In this document: positions 35,363 to 44,960 of the stretch, piece by piece
How positions within the stretch are numbered: the first letter of the stretch is position 1
How the letters are laid out: the number at the start of each line of letters is the position of its first letter
Assembly (NCBI GenBank): GCA_019637175.1
Contig: JAHBWD010000027.1
Span: 41,325 to 105,324 of the forward strand
Origin: Labilithrix sp.
GTDB lineage: Bacteria; Myxococcota_A; Polyangia; Polyangiales; Polyangiaceae
Reading direction: 5' to 3'
Length of the DNA stretch: 64,000 nt
Made by a program: the position numbers and the translations under genes
Notes under the pieces: generated by a model
The model's input: the letters and a program-made list of their open reading frames with translations, nothing else
Database searches by the model: none
What the model was told of the DNA's origin: nothing

Positions 35363-36958
35363 TCAACCGCTGCGGCGGCGCGCGAGCGACCCCATGAGCG
35401 CGTTCGTCGCCAGCTCGCGCAGGCGCGGCGACGGCGACTCGAGGAACGAAGCGACGGCGAGGACGAGCGCGTCGTCGAGCGTGCGTGGCAGCGCGAGCAA
35501 GACGTCTTCGGCGCACTCGGTCGCCTTCACCGACGAGGTGCCGTGCGCGAGGCGGTCGAGCGCGTACCGAAGCATGTCGTGCGCGGGGCGGCCGAGCGCG
35601 CGCATCCACGCGACGAAGCACATGCGCCGCGCCGGCGTGGCGGGGCCCTCGATGCGCGCTTGCCAGAGCGCGCGCGCCGCGGCGATGCCGGCGCGCTCGA
35701 GGAGCGCCTCGACGTACGGCGTCGGCACGACGTCGTGCGAGAGGAGGCTCTCCGCGATCGGGGATAGCCTCGCCGGATCGTCGAGGAGCGCGAGCGCCTG
35801 CGTGGCGCGTCGATCGGCGCGCTCGCGGAGACGCGTCACGCGCGCCGCCGCGCCGTCGACGTCGCCTCGCGCGAGCAGCTCGGCGAGCGCCGCGCTCTCG
35901 ACGTCGGCGACGACGTCGCGCGCGTCGAGGAACGCCGACAGCGCCGCGTTCGCCTCGCGCGGGCGGAGCTCGCGGATCTCCGACGCGATCGGCGCCGCGG
36001 GCTCGAGCCCGCTCGCCGTGCCGACGGGGTACGTGCCGCTCTGATCGGGCGACGCGGCGAGGGCCGGCTCGCCGGAGCGTGTCGGCGCCCGCGCGCCGAC
36101 GAGCTCGCGGAGCGCGCGCCGCAGCTCGCGCATGTTCTCGTAGCGTTCGCCGAGATCCTTCGCGAGCGCGCGCAGCACGACCGCGTCGACCGCGCGGCCG
36201 AGGTGCGGGCGCCGCGCCGAAGGCCTGACCGGCGCGATGACGACGTGCTGCCGGAGCACGGTCTGCGGATCGTCCGCCGTGAACGGCGGCTCGCCGGTGA
36301 GCAGCTCGTAGAGGAGCACGCCGCAGGAGTAGACGTCGCTTCGCTCGTCGATGGGCTCGCCGGCGCACTGCTCCGGCGACATGTACGCGGGCGTCCCCGT
36401 CGTGAACGGATCGCGCTCGCGTGAAGCGCCGAAATCGCAGACCTTCACCTGCACGCGCTCTTCGCCGTCGTCGTCTTCGGCCGGCGCGATCACGACGTTC
36501 GCCGGCTTCAGATCGCCGTGCAAGATACCTCGCGCGTGCGCGTGGCCCAGGCCGGCCGCGACCTGGAGCATGATCTCCGCCGCGAGCTTCGGCCCCAGGC
36601 AGCCGTGCGCCGCGAGCACGTGCTCGAGCGTGACGCCGTCGAGCAGCTCCATCGCGACCCAGAGGCCGTCGTCGTCGTCACCCGAGTCGAGGACGCGGAC
36701 GAGGTTCGGATGATCGAGCAGCCCCGCGGCGCGCCCTTCGGCTTCGAAGCGCGCGCGAACGATCTCGTCGCGCTGGAGCACCGGGTGCAGCACCTTCACC
36801 GCGACGAGCTTGTCGAGGCGGAGGTGGCGCGCGCGATACACGACGCCGAACGTCCCTGCCTCGAGCTGCTCTTCGACGAGCAGCCGTCCACCGAGCACGC
36901 GCCCGACGAGCGCGTCGTGTCGAGGAGGCGGAGCGATTCCGTGTCGCGGCGAGTGCAT
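35363..36958 (-). CDS. Eukaryotic-type Ser/Thr protein kinase with HGD catalytic loop
   Basis: A 531-residue protein with a kinase domain at ~18-290. It has the glycine loop LEAGTFGVVY, catalytic Lys (AVKVL, about 55), the loop HGDLKPANV (about 147-154), DFG (175-177) and APE-like SPE in AYMSPEQ. The HRD arginine is replaced by glycine, so it is a non-RD kinase that may not need activation-loop phosphorylation. The C-terminal 240 residues look like helical repeats (RALWQARIEGPATPARRMCF, AGIAAARAL) and may dock a substrate. No transmembrane segment is visible, so it is cytosolic. Phosphorylation targets unknown. Confidence 0.85.
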   Translation of the reverse strand: MHSPRHGIAPPPRHDALVGRVLGGRLLVEEQLEAGTFGVVYRARHLRLDKLVAVKVLHPVLQRDEIVRARFEAEGRAAGLLDHPNLVRVLDSGDDDDGLWVAMELLDGVTLEHVLAAHGCLGPKLAAEIMLQVAAGLGHAHARGILHGDLKPANVVIAPAEDDDGEERVQVKVCDFGASRERDPFTTGTPAYMSPEQCAGEPIDERSDVYSCGVLLYELLTGEPPFTADDPQTVLRQHVVIAPVRPSARRPHLGRAVDAVVLRALAKDLGERYENMRELRRALRELVGARAPTRSGEPALAASPDQSGTYPVGTASGLEPAAPIASEIRELRPREANAALSAFLDARDVVADVESAALAELLARGDVDGAAARVTRLRERADRRATQALALLDDPARLSPIAESLLSHDVVPTPYVEALLERAGIAAARALWQARIEGPATPARRMCFVAWMRALGRPAHDMLRYALDRLAHGTSSVKATECAEDVLLALPRTLDDALVLAVASFLESPSPRLRELATNALMGSLARRRSG

Positions 36959-37174
36959 GATGACCGATCAGCTAGCAAGCGCGCGCGAGCGGCGCCAATG
37001 CGACCACCAGCCCTCACCTCGCGCGCGAGCGCTCGAATTCGTCCATGAGGCCCGCGCACCTCAACCGTGCGCGCGCGAGCGCCTGCGAACCGCGGGAATC
37101 GAGCGCGGCGAGGACGACAGGCCGCGACGACCTAGCCGCCGGCACCTCACCTCCGCTAATGTCGCGCCGGACCC

Positions 37175-38416
37175 ATGAGCCCGTCGTCTGCGCCGACGTC
37201 CTTCCCCAAGGGCGAGATCAAGATCCTCCTGCTCGAGAACGTGCACCAGAGCGCGCACCAGATCTTCCGCGGTCAGGGCTTCCAGATCGAAGCCGTTCCG
37301 CGCGCGCTCAAGGAAGACGAGCTGGTGGCGAAGCTCGCCGAGGGCTTCCACGTCCTCGGCATCCGAAGCAAGACGCAGGTGACCAAGCGCGCGCTCGAGG
37401 CGAGCAAGCGGCTCCTCACGGTCGGCGCCTTCTGCATCGGCACGAACCAGATCGATCTCGAGGCCGCCAAGCACGCCGGCGTCCCCGTGTTCAACGCGCC
37501 CTTCAGCAACACCCGCAGCGTGGCCGAGCTCGTGATCTGCGAGATCATCATGCTCGCGCGCCAGCTCGGCGATCGATCTCGCGAGGTGCACGAAGGCACG
37601 TGGCGCAAGGTCGCCACCCAATCGTACGAGGTCCGCGGCAAGACGCTCGGCATCGTCGGCTACGGCCACATCGGCTCGCAGGTCGGCGTGCTCGCCGAGG
37701 CGATGGGCATGCGCGTCATCTCGTATGACATCCGCCCCACCCTGCCGATGGGCAACAACAAGGCGGTCGACACGCTCGACGCCCTCTTGCACGCGAGCGA
37801 CTTCGTCACCCTCCACGTCCCGGAGACGCCGCAAACGAAGGGCATGATCGGCGAGTCCGAGATCGCGAAGATGAAGGACGGCGGGTACCTCATCAACCTG
37901 AGCCGCGGCACCGTCGTCGATCTCGAGGCGCTCGCGCGCGCGATCCGCGCGAACAAGCTCGCGGGCGCGGCGCTCGACGTCTACCCCCACGAGCCCGAGA
38001 GCAACGCGGAGACGTTCGAAAGCGTCGTGCGCGGGCTGCCCAACGTCGTCCTCACGCCGCACATCGGCGGCTCGACGCTCGAGGCGCAGGAGGCGATCGG
38101 CCGCGAGGTCGCGCACGTGCTCACGAAGTTCATCAACAGCGGCGCGACGGTCGGCGCGGTCGACTTCCCGCAGGTCGAGCTCGCGCTGATGCCCGGCGCG
38201 CATCGCGTCTTGAACGTGCACAAGAACGTCCCCGGCGTTCTGCGCGACATCAACCGCCTCGTCTCCGATCGCAACGCGAACGTCCTCGGCCAGCTCCTCG
38301 CGACCGATCCCAGCATCGGCTACCTCGTCATGGACCTCGACAAGGAGGTCGCGAACGACGTGCGCAAGGCGATCGCCGAGCTCGACGCCTCGATCAAGAC
38401 GCGAATCCTTTTCTAG
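37175..38416 (+). CDS. serA: D-3-phosphoglycerate dehydrogenase
   Basis: A 413-residue protein, the length of the E. coli-type SerA. It shows the NAD-binding loop GIVGYGHIGSQVGVLAEAMGM. Catalytic regions are NLSRGTVVDLEALARA (Arg), YPHEPES (Glu) and LTPHIGGSTLEAQEAIG (His). A C-terminal ACT-like domain begins near residue 340 (HRVLNVHKNVPGVLRDINRLV) and usually binds serine for feedback inhibition. It oxidises 3-phosphoglycerate in the first step of serine synthesis. The ATG at 37175 follows a 216-bp intergenic region in which I see no other gene. Confidence 0.93.
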   Translation: MSPSSAPTSFPKGEIKILLLENVHQSAHQIFRGQGFQIEAVPRALKEDELVAKLAEGFHVLGIRSKTQVTKRALEASKRLLTVGAFCIGTNQIDLEAAKHAGVPVFNAPFSNTRSVAELVICEIIMLARQLGDRSREVHEGTWRKVATQSYEVRGKTLGIVGYGHIGSQVGVLAEAMGMRVISYDIRPTLPMGNNKAVDTLDALLHASDFVTLHVPETPQTKGMIGESEIAKMKDGGYLINLSRGTVVDLEALARAIRANKLAGAALDVYPHEPESNAETFESVVRGLPNVVLTPHIGGSTLEAQEAIGREVAHVLTKFINSGATVGAVDFPQVELALMPGAHRVLNVHKNVPGVLRDINRLVSDRNANVLGQLLATDPSIGYLVMDLDKEVANDVRKAIAELDASIKTRILF

Positions 38417-38461
38417 TGGGGGCTCCCGCCCGGTTGACGGGGCGCGCGGGCGCGCTAGAGG

Positions 38462-39235
38462 GTGGGCGTGGGCTACGCCGAGATCCTGCCGCCGCCGGCG
38501 CTCCGGCCGCTCGTCGCGTGCTACTGGGCGATCTCGGGTCCAGCGGGTGAGCACCGCGTCTTGCCCGACGGCTGCATCGACATCCTCGTGATGGGAGAGA
38601 GCGCGCGCGTCGTGGGGACCATGCGACGCGCGATCGTCGCGCCGGCCCATCGCGGCGCCGCCGTCGGGGTCCGGTTTCGTCCCGGCGAAGCGGCGCGCTT
38701 CCTGCCCGAGGCGCCGCGCGAGCTCACCGACGCCGACGCGCCGCTCGAGGCGCTCTGGGGCGACGACGCGCGCGCGCTCGAAGGCGCGCTCCTCGAGAGC
38801 CTCGAGAGCGAAGAGCGCGCCGAAGACGTCCTCGAGCGCGCGCGCACGATCCTCGACGCCTCGCTTCGCGCGCGGCTCGCCTCTCATGGCGAGGCGGTCG
38901 ACGTGCGCGTGCGCGCGGCGGTCGCGCTCCTCGCGAGCGGCGCGGGCGTCCGCGACACGGCCGCGCGCGTCGAGCTCTCGGAGCGGCAGCTCGCGCGACG
39001 CTTCGCCGATCGCGTCGGCGTCGCGCCGAAGCTCTTCTCCCGCGTGATGCGCCTCCAGCGCGCCGCGGCGATCCTCGCGAGGGGCGCAACGCCGTCGATC
39101 GCGGCGACCGAAGCGGGATACGCGGATCAAGCCCACTTCACGCGCGACGCGGCCGAGCTCGCCGGCGCCTCGCCCGCGGCTCTGTCGCGCGAGATGTCCG
39201 ATTCGTTCAAGCCTCGCGAAGCCCTCGCGAGCTAG
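38462..39235 (+). CDS. AraC-family transcriptional regulator
   Basis: A 257-residue protein (start GTG 38462; another GTG six bases on is possible). The N-terminal ~110 residues (LRPLVACYWAISGPAGEHRVLPDGCIDILV) match the DUF6597-type sensor found in many AraC proteins. The C-terminal HTH is AARVELSERQLARRFADRVGVAPKLF followed by IAATEAGYADQAHFTRDAAE. It lies 9 bp before a VOC-family gene on the same strand, so the pair is probably an operon. Inducer unknown. Confidence 0.88.
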   Translation: MGVGYAEILPPPALRPLVACYWAISGPAGEHRVLPDGCIDILVMGESARVVGTMRRAIVAPAHRGAAVGVRFRPGEAARFLPEAPRELTDADAPLEALWGDDARALEGALLESLESEERAEDVLERARTILDASLRARLASHGEAVDVRVRAAVALLASGAGVRDTAARVELSERQLARRFADRVGVAPKLFSRVMRLQRAAAILARGATPSIAATEAGYADQAHFTRDAAELAGASPAALSREMSDSFKPREALAS

Positions 39236-39244
39236 GTTTCATGC

Positions 39245-39634
39245 ATGCCCATCCTCCCTGACATGGTCGGGATCGTCGTCACCGACATCCCTCGCGCGAT
39301 CCGCTTCTATCGTCTCGTCGGCCTCGACTTCCCCGACACCGCCGAGGGCGAGCCGTATGTCGAAGTGAAGACGCCGAACGGCTACCGCATCTCGCTCAAC
39401 GCGCAGTCGCTCGACAAGGAGCTCACGCCGGGCTGGGTCGAGCCGCGAGGGCAGCGCCTCGGCCTCGCGTTCCTCTGCGAGTCGCCCAAGCAGGTCGACG
39501 AGACGTACGCGAAGATCGTCGCGGCTGGTCACAAAGGCGTCCGCGAGCCTTGGGACGCGTTCTGGGGCCAGCGCTACGCGCTCGTCGAAGATCCCGACGG
39601 CGCGCACGTCAGCCTCTTCGCGCCGCTCGGCTAG
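39245..39634 (+). CDS. VOC-family (glyoxalase/bleomycin resistance-like) protein
   Basis: A 129-residue protein with the betaalphabetabetabeta VOC fold (MVGIVVTDIPRAIRFYRLVGLDF, then VEDPDGAHVSLFAPLG). The usual metal ligands are only partly visible, so it may be a binding protein or enzyme of the broad VOC group. It is co-transcribed with an AraC-family regulator. It ends in a 4-bp overlap with the convergent gene. Confidence 0.85.
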   Translation: MPILPDMVGIVVTDIPRAIRFYRLVGLDFPDTAEGEPYVEVKTPNGYRISLNAQSLDKELTPGWVEPRGQRLGLAFLCESPKQVDETYAKIVAAGHKGVREPWDAFWGQRYALVEDPDGAHVSLFAPLG

Positions 39635-40887
39635 AACGCCTCGCCCGCGAGCGCGCGGCGATAGCCGAGGACGTAGAGCGTTTGCAGATTGCATCCACTG
39701 CAGAAGAGCGTTCCGTCTTCGGGCTGCGCGAGACGCCCGTCGACGACGTGATGCAAGAGCCCGCTCGCGCACTTGTCGGCGGCGCAGGCGCCGGACACGC
39801 ACGCCGATCCGCTCGCGCACGCGGGCGTGCACGTGCTCGCGTGCACGTGGGCGAGGCACCACGGCCCGCGCATCGCTTCGATCCCGTCGAGCACGCGGTC
39901 GGCCTCCTCGCTGAAGCGGATCTGGCCCGTCGTCTCGTAGAGGAGCATGAGCGCGAGCGCGAGGTAGTTCTGGCTCGAGAGCGTCGCGACCTCGCGCGTC
40001 TTCGCGCCAGTCGACGACGCCGCGTAGGGCGAAGCGTAGCGCGCGGGCGCGTCGGAGAGCTTGAGCGGCTGGATCGACGCGTAGAGCGCGCGCGCCTGGA
40101 GCCTGTACGCCTCGTCGCGCGTCAGGAGGAAGAGGCGCGACTCGAGCATCATCATCGAGACGTTGGGGTAGAGCTCGAGGGTCGCGTTCCCCGGCCCGAT
40201 CGCGTAGCCGCGGCCCGTTTGACCCGTCGCGGGATCGCTCAGATCGGCGAGGGCGCGGTCGGTGATCTTCCGTTCCATCGCGGAGGCGCGCTGGAGGCGC
40301 TCGTTCTTGCGCTCGCCGCCGACGAGGTGGGCGTACTGCGCGTGAACGAGCGCGACGAGCGCGGTCACCGCGGTCGGACCGTACACGCGGACCGCCCAGC
40401 TCGTGTCGGCGATGCCGTCGAGGTAGTCGCCGAACGCGCTCACGACGGCGTCGACGCGATCGAGGAAGGCGTCGATCGACGCGACGTCGGCGCGGTCGCC
40501 CGTCGCGGCGACGTGCTCGATGAGCCCGAGCGCGGCCATCACCTTCTCCTGGAGATCGCCGCTCAGGAGGTCGGACGCGAGGAGCGCGCGCGCGCGCACG
40601 ACCGAGGCGTCTCGACGCGCGGTCTCTTCGGGCGTGAGCGGCGTCTTCTCGCCGCGGCGCGAGAGCCACGCGAGTCCGAAGAACGGCGCGTCGCCGAGAT
40701 CCTCGAGCCAGTCTCCCTCCGCGAAGCCGAGCGCGCGCGCCTCGTCGGTGAGCGCGTCGCGGAGCGCCGCGTGGCGCGAAGGCGGCGCCGGCCGCGACGG
40801 CGACAGCTCGCCGGCCTCGGGCACGGGCTGGCAGGCCGCGCTCACGATCGCGACCGTCGAGGCGAGGATCAGCGCGCGAAGCTTCAT
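39631..40887 (-). CDS. Cys-rich lipoprotein, alpha-helical, unknown function
   Basis: A 418-residue protein with lipoprotein signal MKLRALILASTVAIVSAAC. Most of the protein is helical (ASVVRARALLASDLLSGDLQEKVMAALGLI) and resembles alpha/alpha-barrel-type domains. It ends with a Cys-rich segment (STCTPACASGSACVSGACAADKCASG). No catalytic motif recognised. Its ATG overlaps the stop of the upstream FAD oxidase gene by 4 bp, so the two are coupled, an odd pairing of a cytosolic enzyme and a lipoprotein. Confidence 0.75.
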   Translation of the reverse strand: MKLRALILASTVAIVSAACQPVPEAGELSPSRPAPPSRHAALRDALTDEARALGFAEGDWLEDLGDAPFFGLAWLSRRGEKTPLTPEETARRDASVVRARALLASDLLSGDLQEKVMAALGLIEHVAATGDRADVASIDAFLDRVDAVVSAFGDYLDGIADTSWAVRVYGPTAVTALVALVHAQYAHLVGGERKNERLQRASAMERKITDRALADLSDPATGQTGRGYAIGPGNATLELYPNVSMMMLESRLFLLTRDEAYRLQARALYASIQPLKLSDAPARYASPYAASSTGAKTREVATLSSQNYLALALMLLYETTGQIRFSEEADRVLDGIEAMRGPWCLAHVHASTCTPACASGSACVSGACAADKCASGLLHHVVDGRLAQPEDGTLFCSGCNLQTLYVLGYRRALAGEAF

Positions 40888-42260
40888 GCGTCGAGGATCT
40901 TCCCCGGGTTGAGGATCCCGTTCGGATCGAGCGCGCGCTTGACGCGACGCATGAGCGCGATCTCCTCTTCGCTGCGCGAGTACGAGAGGAACGGCTTCTT
41001 CAGGAGCCCGATGCCGTGCTCGGCCGAGATGCTGCCGTGGTGCTTCTGCACGAGCGCGAACAGGTCGCGATCGGCCTCCTTGGTCTTGACGAAGAACTCG
41101 GCGCGGTCCATCGCCTCGGGCTTCATCACGTTGATGTGGAGGTTGCCGTCGCCCACGTGGCCGAAGAGGCAGATCTCCCAGCCGGGGTAGCGGCGCGTGA
41201 ACACGTCGTCGAGCCCGGCGCAGAAGCCCTCGAGCTCGGCGATCGGGAGCGCGACGTCGTTCTTGTGCGGCAAGCCCGTCGCGCTGAGCGCCTCGCTGAT
41301 CCCCTCGCGCAGCGCCCAGAGCTCCTTCGCCTGCGTGCCGTGCTGCGCGATCGTTCCGTCTTTCGCGAGGCCGGATTCGAACAGGCCCGTGAGCCACGGC
41401 TCGAGATCGGCTTCGCCCTCGGCCTCGACGAGGACGTAGTAGTCGCACGGCTGCGCGACGGGGGGCTTGAGCTTCCGATGCGACAGCAGGCGATCGAGGC
41501 ACCTCTGGGAGAAGAGCTCGTAGGCCGCGATCGTGAAGGGCCCGCGGCGCGCCTCGCGGAAGAGCGCGAGCGCCGACGGCACGTCGGCGACGCCGAGCAA
41601 CATCACGGTCGAGCGCGCCTCGACGCGCGCGAGCTTGAGCGTCGCCTCGGTGACGACGCCGAGCGTGCCCTCGCTGCCGATGAAGAGCTGGCGGAGATCG
41701 AGGCCCGTGTTGTTCTTCTCGAGCGCGCCGCCGAGCGCGAGGACCTCGCCGGACGCGAGCACGACCTCGAGCCCGAGCACCCACTGGCGCGTGAGGCCGT
41801 AGCGAATGACCTTCACGCCGCCGGCGTTCGTCGCGATGTTGCCGCCGACGGTGCTCGATCCCTTCGACGCGAAGTCGACCGGCCACGTCAGGCCGTGCGG
41901 CGCGCAGTGCTCGTGCACCGCCTCGGTGACGGCGCCCGCCTGCACGCGCACGGTGGCGCCGAGCACGTCGACGGGATCCATGCGGCGCATGCGCGCGAGC
42001 GAGAGGACGATCTCGCCGTTCGCCGCGACGGCGCCGCCGGCGAGGCCCGTTCGCCCACCCGACGGCACGATCGCGACCTTCGCGTCGTCGCACATCGCGA
42101 GCAGCCTCGACACCTCGTCGGTCGATCGGGGGAACGCGATCGCGCGCGGCGCGGGGGTGAAGACGCGCGTCCAGTCGCGCCCGTATTCGGCGAGCTCCGA
42201 CGGCTCCTGCGACACGAGATCCGATCGGATCGTCGCGATGCGGGTGAGGATCTCGTCCAT
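40884..42260 (-). CDS. FAD-linked 2-hydroxyacid dehydrogenase (GlcD/D2HGDH-like)
   Basis: A 458-residue protein with an FAD-binding (PCMH/BBE-type) domain: VPSGGRTGLAGGAVAANGEIVLSL, ASKGSSTVGGNIATNAGGVKVIRYGLTRQWVLGLEVVL and IGSEGTLGVVTEATLKL. The C-terminal FAD-oxidase domain has HVGDGNLHINV and HHGSISAEHGIGLLKKPFL. This matches glycolate oxidase GlcD, D-lactate dehydrogenase and D-2-hydroxyglutarate dehydrogenase. The exact substrate cannot be read here; D2HGDH-like length and motifs fit best. Coupled by ATGA overlap to the following lipoprotein gene. Confidence 0.9.
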   Translation of the reverse strand: MDEILTRIATIRSDLVSQEPSELAEYGRDWTRVFTPAPRAIAFPRSTDEVSRLLAMCDDAKVAIVPSGGRTGLAGGAVAANGEIVLSLARMRRMDPVDVLGATVRVQAGAVTEAVHEHCAPHGLTWPVDFASKGSSTVGGNIATNAGGVKVIRYGLTRQWVLGLEVVLASGEVLALGGALEKNNTGLDLRQLFIGSEGTLGVVTEATLKLARVEARSTVMLLGVADVPSALALFREARRGPFTIAAYELFSQRCLDRLLSHRKLKPPVAQPCDYYVLVEAEGEADLEPWLTGLFESGLAKDGTIAQHGTQAKELWALREGISEALSATGLPHKNDVALPIAELEGFCAGLDDVFTRRYPGWEICLFGHVGDGNLHINVMKPEAMDRAEFFVKTKEADRDLFALVQKHHGSISAEHGIGLLKKPFLSYSRSEEEIALMRRVKRALDPNGILNPGKILDA

Positions 42261-42314
42261 GGAGAACGGGTTACTCCGCTCCTCACGTGGGATCAAATGG
42301 AGTAAGAAAGCGCC

Positions 42315-42680
42315 ATGGAACACTCGCCGCGTTTCGAGAAGCTCTGCGACGAAGCCCGCGCCAAGATCAAGGAGGTCTCGGTCGACGAGGTCGCCGCGCG
42401 GATCGCGAAGGGCGATCGCTTCGAGCTCGTCGACGTCCGCGAGGAGAGCGAATTCGCCGCCGGGCGCATCAAGGGCGCGCGGCACCTCGGCAAGGGCGTG
42501 ATCGAGCGCGACGTGGAGAAGGCGATCCCCGACGCGGGGGCCGACATCGTCCTCTACTGCGGCGGCGGCTATCGCTCGGCGCTCGCCGCGGAGAACCTGC
42601 AACGGATGGGCTATCGCAGCGTCGCCTCGATGGCGGGCGGCTGGCGCGGCTGGAAGGCGAAGTCGCTGCCGACGGAATGA
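42315..42680 (+). CDS. Rhodanese-like sulfurtransferase
   Basis: A 121-residue single-domain rhodanese with the conserved VDVREESEFAAGRIKGARHLG and the active-site loop CGGGYRS, whose Cys carries the persulfide. It moves sulfane sulfur, for example from thiosulfate. Cytosolic, no signal. It lies 33 bp before the next gene on the same strand, so an operon is possible. Confidence 0.9.
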   Translation: MEHSPRFEKLCDEARAKIKEVSVDEVAARIAKGDRFELVDVREESEFAAGRIKGARHLGKGVIERDVEKAIPDAGADIVLYCGGGYRSALAAENLQRMGYRSVASMAGGWRGWKAKSLPTE

Positions 42681-42713
42681 CGATCGCCGCCGGTTGATCC
42701 ACAGTAAGAGGAG

Positions 42714-43610
42714 ATGACGATCGACCTTTACCGCGACGCGCACGTCGGCATTCGCGCGCGCCTCGCGGAGCTCTCGGCGCGGATGCGCGAGCGAGAGGCC
42801 GAGGTCACCGACGCGTTCTGGGCGAGCCTCGATCACGGCGTGCGCGAGCGCCTCGCCTCGCTGCGCGAGGCGCTCGAGCTCGTCGACGCGCCTTCGCTCG
42901 AGGAGCTCGCGCGCGCGGAGACGTCGCTCGCCGCGTACGTCGACGAGCTCGGCGCGCTCATCGCGCGGCTGCCTTCGGTGGAGGCGGCCTGGCACGAGCT
43001 GCCCGACGAGGTCCCGACGCCGCCTCCGCCGCCGAGCTCGTGGTGGTTCGAGCGCGCGTCGTCGAGCGAGGCCGACGGGATCTTGCGGGGCCTGACCGCG
43101 ATCGTGCGAGAGCGCGACCGCGACGCGCAGGTGCTCTCCGACGGGCCGAACAGCTACGTGACGCGCTTCACCGATCGCGGCTGCCCGTTCGCGCTACGCG
43201 CGACGATGCTCGCGCAGAACGGCCAGGTGCTCGAGGTCCCGATGTGGCTCGTGACGAGCGTTCCGCGCGCGGCGGCGCGGCTCCTCTTGCGCCCGGAGAC
43301 GCTGATGCTCTCGGTGGTCAAGGCCCTCGGCATCAAGCGCGAGATCGAGGTCGGCGAGCCTTCGTTCGACGGTCTGTTCTTGATCGAAGGAGCGAAGGAG
43401 ACGGCCGCTCGCTATCTGTTGCCCGGCGTGCGCGCGCAGCTCCTCGCGCTCTCGCGGTTCGACATCCCGACGCTCGAGATCGATCCGCCGAGCCGCATCG
43501 CGTCGATCCAATGGCGCTTCGAGCCGGCGGCGAAGGCGCTCGACGCCGCGATACGGATCCTCACCGCGATCCGGGAGACGCCCCCGGAGCTGCGATTCCG
43601 CAAGGAGTGA
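42714..43610 (+). CDS. Protein of unknown function with N-terminal coiled coil
   Basis: A 298-residue protein. The first ~90 residues are charged and helical (RARLAELSARMREREAEV, LREALELVDAPSLEELARA), probably a coiled coil. The rest is an alpha/beta region (YVTRFTDRGCPFALRATMLAQ, LLLRPETLMLSVVKALGIKREIEVGEPSFDGLFLI). The last segment resembles the DUF3137-like or similar phosphoesterase-associated folds, but this is weak. No signal or membrane segment. Ends 10 bp before the convergent lipoprotein. Confidence 0.65.
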   Translation: MTIDLYRDAHVGIRARLAELSARMREREAEVTDAFWASLDHGVRERLASLREALELVDAPSLEELARAETSLAAYVDELGALIARLPSVEAAWHELPDEVPTPPPPPSSWWFERASSSEADGILRGLTAIVRERDRDAQVLSDGPNSYVTRFTDRGCPFALRATMLAQNGQVLEVPMWLVTSVPRAAARLLLRPETLMLSVVKALGIKREIEVGEPSFDGLFLIEGAKETAARYLLPGVRAQLLALSRFDIPTLEIDPPSRIASIQWRFEPAAKALDAAIRILTAIRETPPELRFRKE

Positions 43611-43620
43611 GAACGCTCGC

Positions 43621-44817
43621 TCAGCGCGGGCGGTCGGTCTGGACGTCGACCTTGCCCTCGCCCCACGAGAAGTTGTCGATGAGGACGCTCGAGTCGAGGA
43701 TGGCGTCGCCGGTGTCCCAGATGATGAACTCGAGGGTGAACTCTTCGCCCGGCTGAACGGGCGCCTGCGACGTGAGCCAGCCCGTCGCGCCGCCGTTGGT
43801 GCTGTTCTGGCTGGTGGGCCCGCACCACTTGCCGTTGATGCCGAAGCCCGTTCCGCCGAGCTCGCCGGCGCCGCCGGGGCACTTCGACGTCGCCGTCTTG
43901 CCGCTCGCGCACCCCGTCTCGACGCCGGCGGTGCAGCGATCGAAGAAGCCGTTGTTGACGCTGACGGGGTTGTTGTCCTTGTCGAAGGACATGTTGTCCG
44001 CCTTGCCGCCGTTGAAGCCCTTCGCCGAGAGGTACGCGATGAACGCGTCGTTGAACTCGGAGCAGATGAACGCGGGCCACTCGCCGGAGTAGAAGTTGAA
44101 GTCGAACTTCACGCCGCTCGCGTTCTTCGGCGCCTTGAGCGTGAGCTTCAGGTTGATGACGTCGTTGGCCTGCTCGGCCTGGTTGCATCCCGAGGCCGCC
44201 TTGGGGAAGCCCGGCGGCACGCGGCCGTTGCCCGGCTTGATCGGGATGTACTGGCCGAAGTTGTACCAGTCTTTGCCGTGCATCTCCGTCTGCGTCACGC
44301 CGCCGAAGGGCGTGTTCGCGCCGCCGTTGTACTCCTGCGCGTAGCCCGTCGAGAGGACGCCGAGGCGCGCGCCCTCGCGCGGCTTGATGACGTCGCCGAA
44401 CTTCGGGAGGATGCCGTGCTGCGCCGATTGCGGCGGCTGCGTCACGCCGAAGCCGCGGGTGAAGCTGGCGGACACGAGGCCGTAGCCGTCTTTGGAGGCC
44501 GTGGCGCAGATGCCGATGGCCTTGGCGAAGTCCTCCGCGTCGCCGCCGGCGGAGAGCCCGTCGTCACAGGTGGGAGGATTGTCTACCGTGCCGTCGCCGT
44601 CGTCGTCGCAGTTGTTGCCCGGAATGTCGTAGTTGCCGGGGTCGGGCGAGCAGGGCGTTCCCGAGCCGCCGGGGCCGCCGCCGAGCGTGCCGCCGCCAGG
44701 ATTTCCGTTGCCTGGTGCGTTCGGATCCTCGAACCCCGAGGTCTTCGCCGAGGAGCAGGCGAGGCCGAGAGAGCCGAAGAAGAGCAAGGACGCGGCGAGC
44801 AGCGGGATGCGACGCAT
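43621..44817 (-). CDS. Choice-of-anchor-like Gly-rich lipoprotein
   Basis: A ~398-residue protein with a signal peptide ending in LGLAC and a Gly/Pro/Asn-rich region (PGNGNPGGGTLGGG). A calcium-binding-like Asp stretch (NNCDDDGDGTVDN) follows. The main domain (GGDAEDFAKAIGICATASKDGYGLVSASFTRG, and FNDAFIAYLSAKG) matches the choice-of-anchor L/surface-domain family of myxobacteria. It is probably displayed on the cell surface. Starts at the ATG at 44817; a GTG two codons upstream is possible. Confidence 0.8.
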   Translation of the reverse strand: MRRIPLLAASLLFFGSLGLACSSAKTSGFEDPNAPGNGNPGGGTLGGGPGGSGTPCSPDPGNYDIPGNNCDDDGDGTVDNPPTCDDGLSAGGDAEDFAKAIGICATASKDGYGLVSASFTRGFGVTQPPQSAQHGILPKFGDVIKPREGARLGVLSTGYAQEYNGGANTPFGGVTQTEMHGKDWYNFGQYIPIKPGNGRVPPGFPKAASGCNQAEQANDVINLKLTLKAPKNASGVKFDFNFYSGEWPAFICSEFNDAFIAYLSAKGFNGGKADNMSFDKDNNPVSVNNGFFDRCTAGVETGCASGKTATSKCPGGAGELGGTGFGINGKWCGPTSQNSTNGGATGWLTSQAPVQPGEEFTLEFIIWDTGDAILDSSVLIDNFSWGEGKVDVQTDRPR

Positions 44818-44960
44818 GAGCACTCCGTTGAGTACGGGAAGGAGCGTCGCAGTCTACCCCTCTTTGGCGCCTGCGCCACATCGTCGCCACGTCGTCGCCA
44901 GACGAGCTCGAGCCCAGGCGCCCGCGCCGCAAAAGTCGACGGCCGGAGGGCCCGGCCTCA

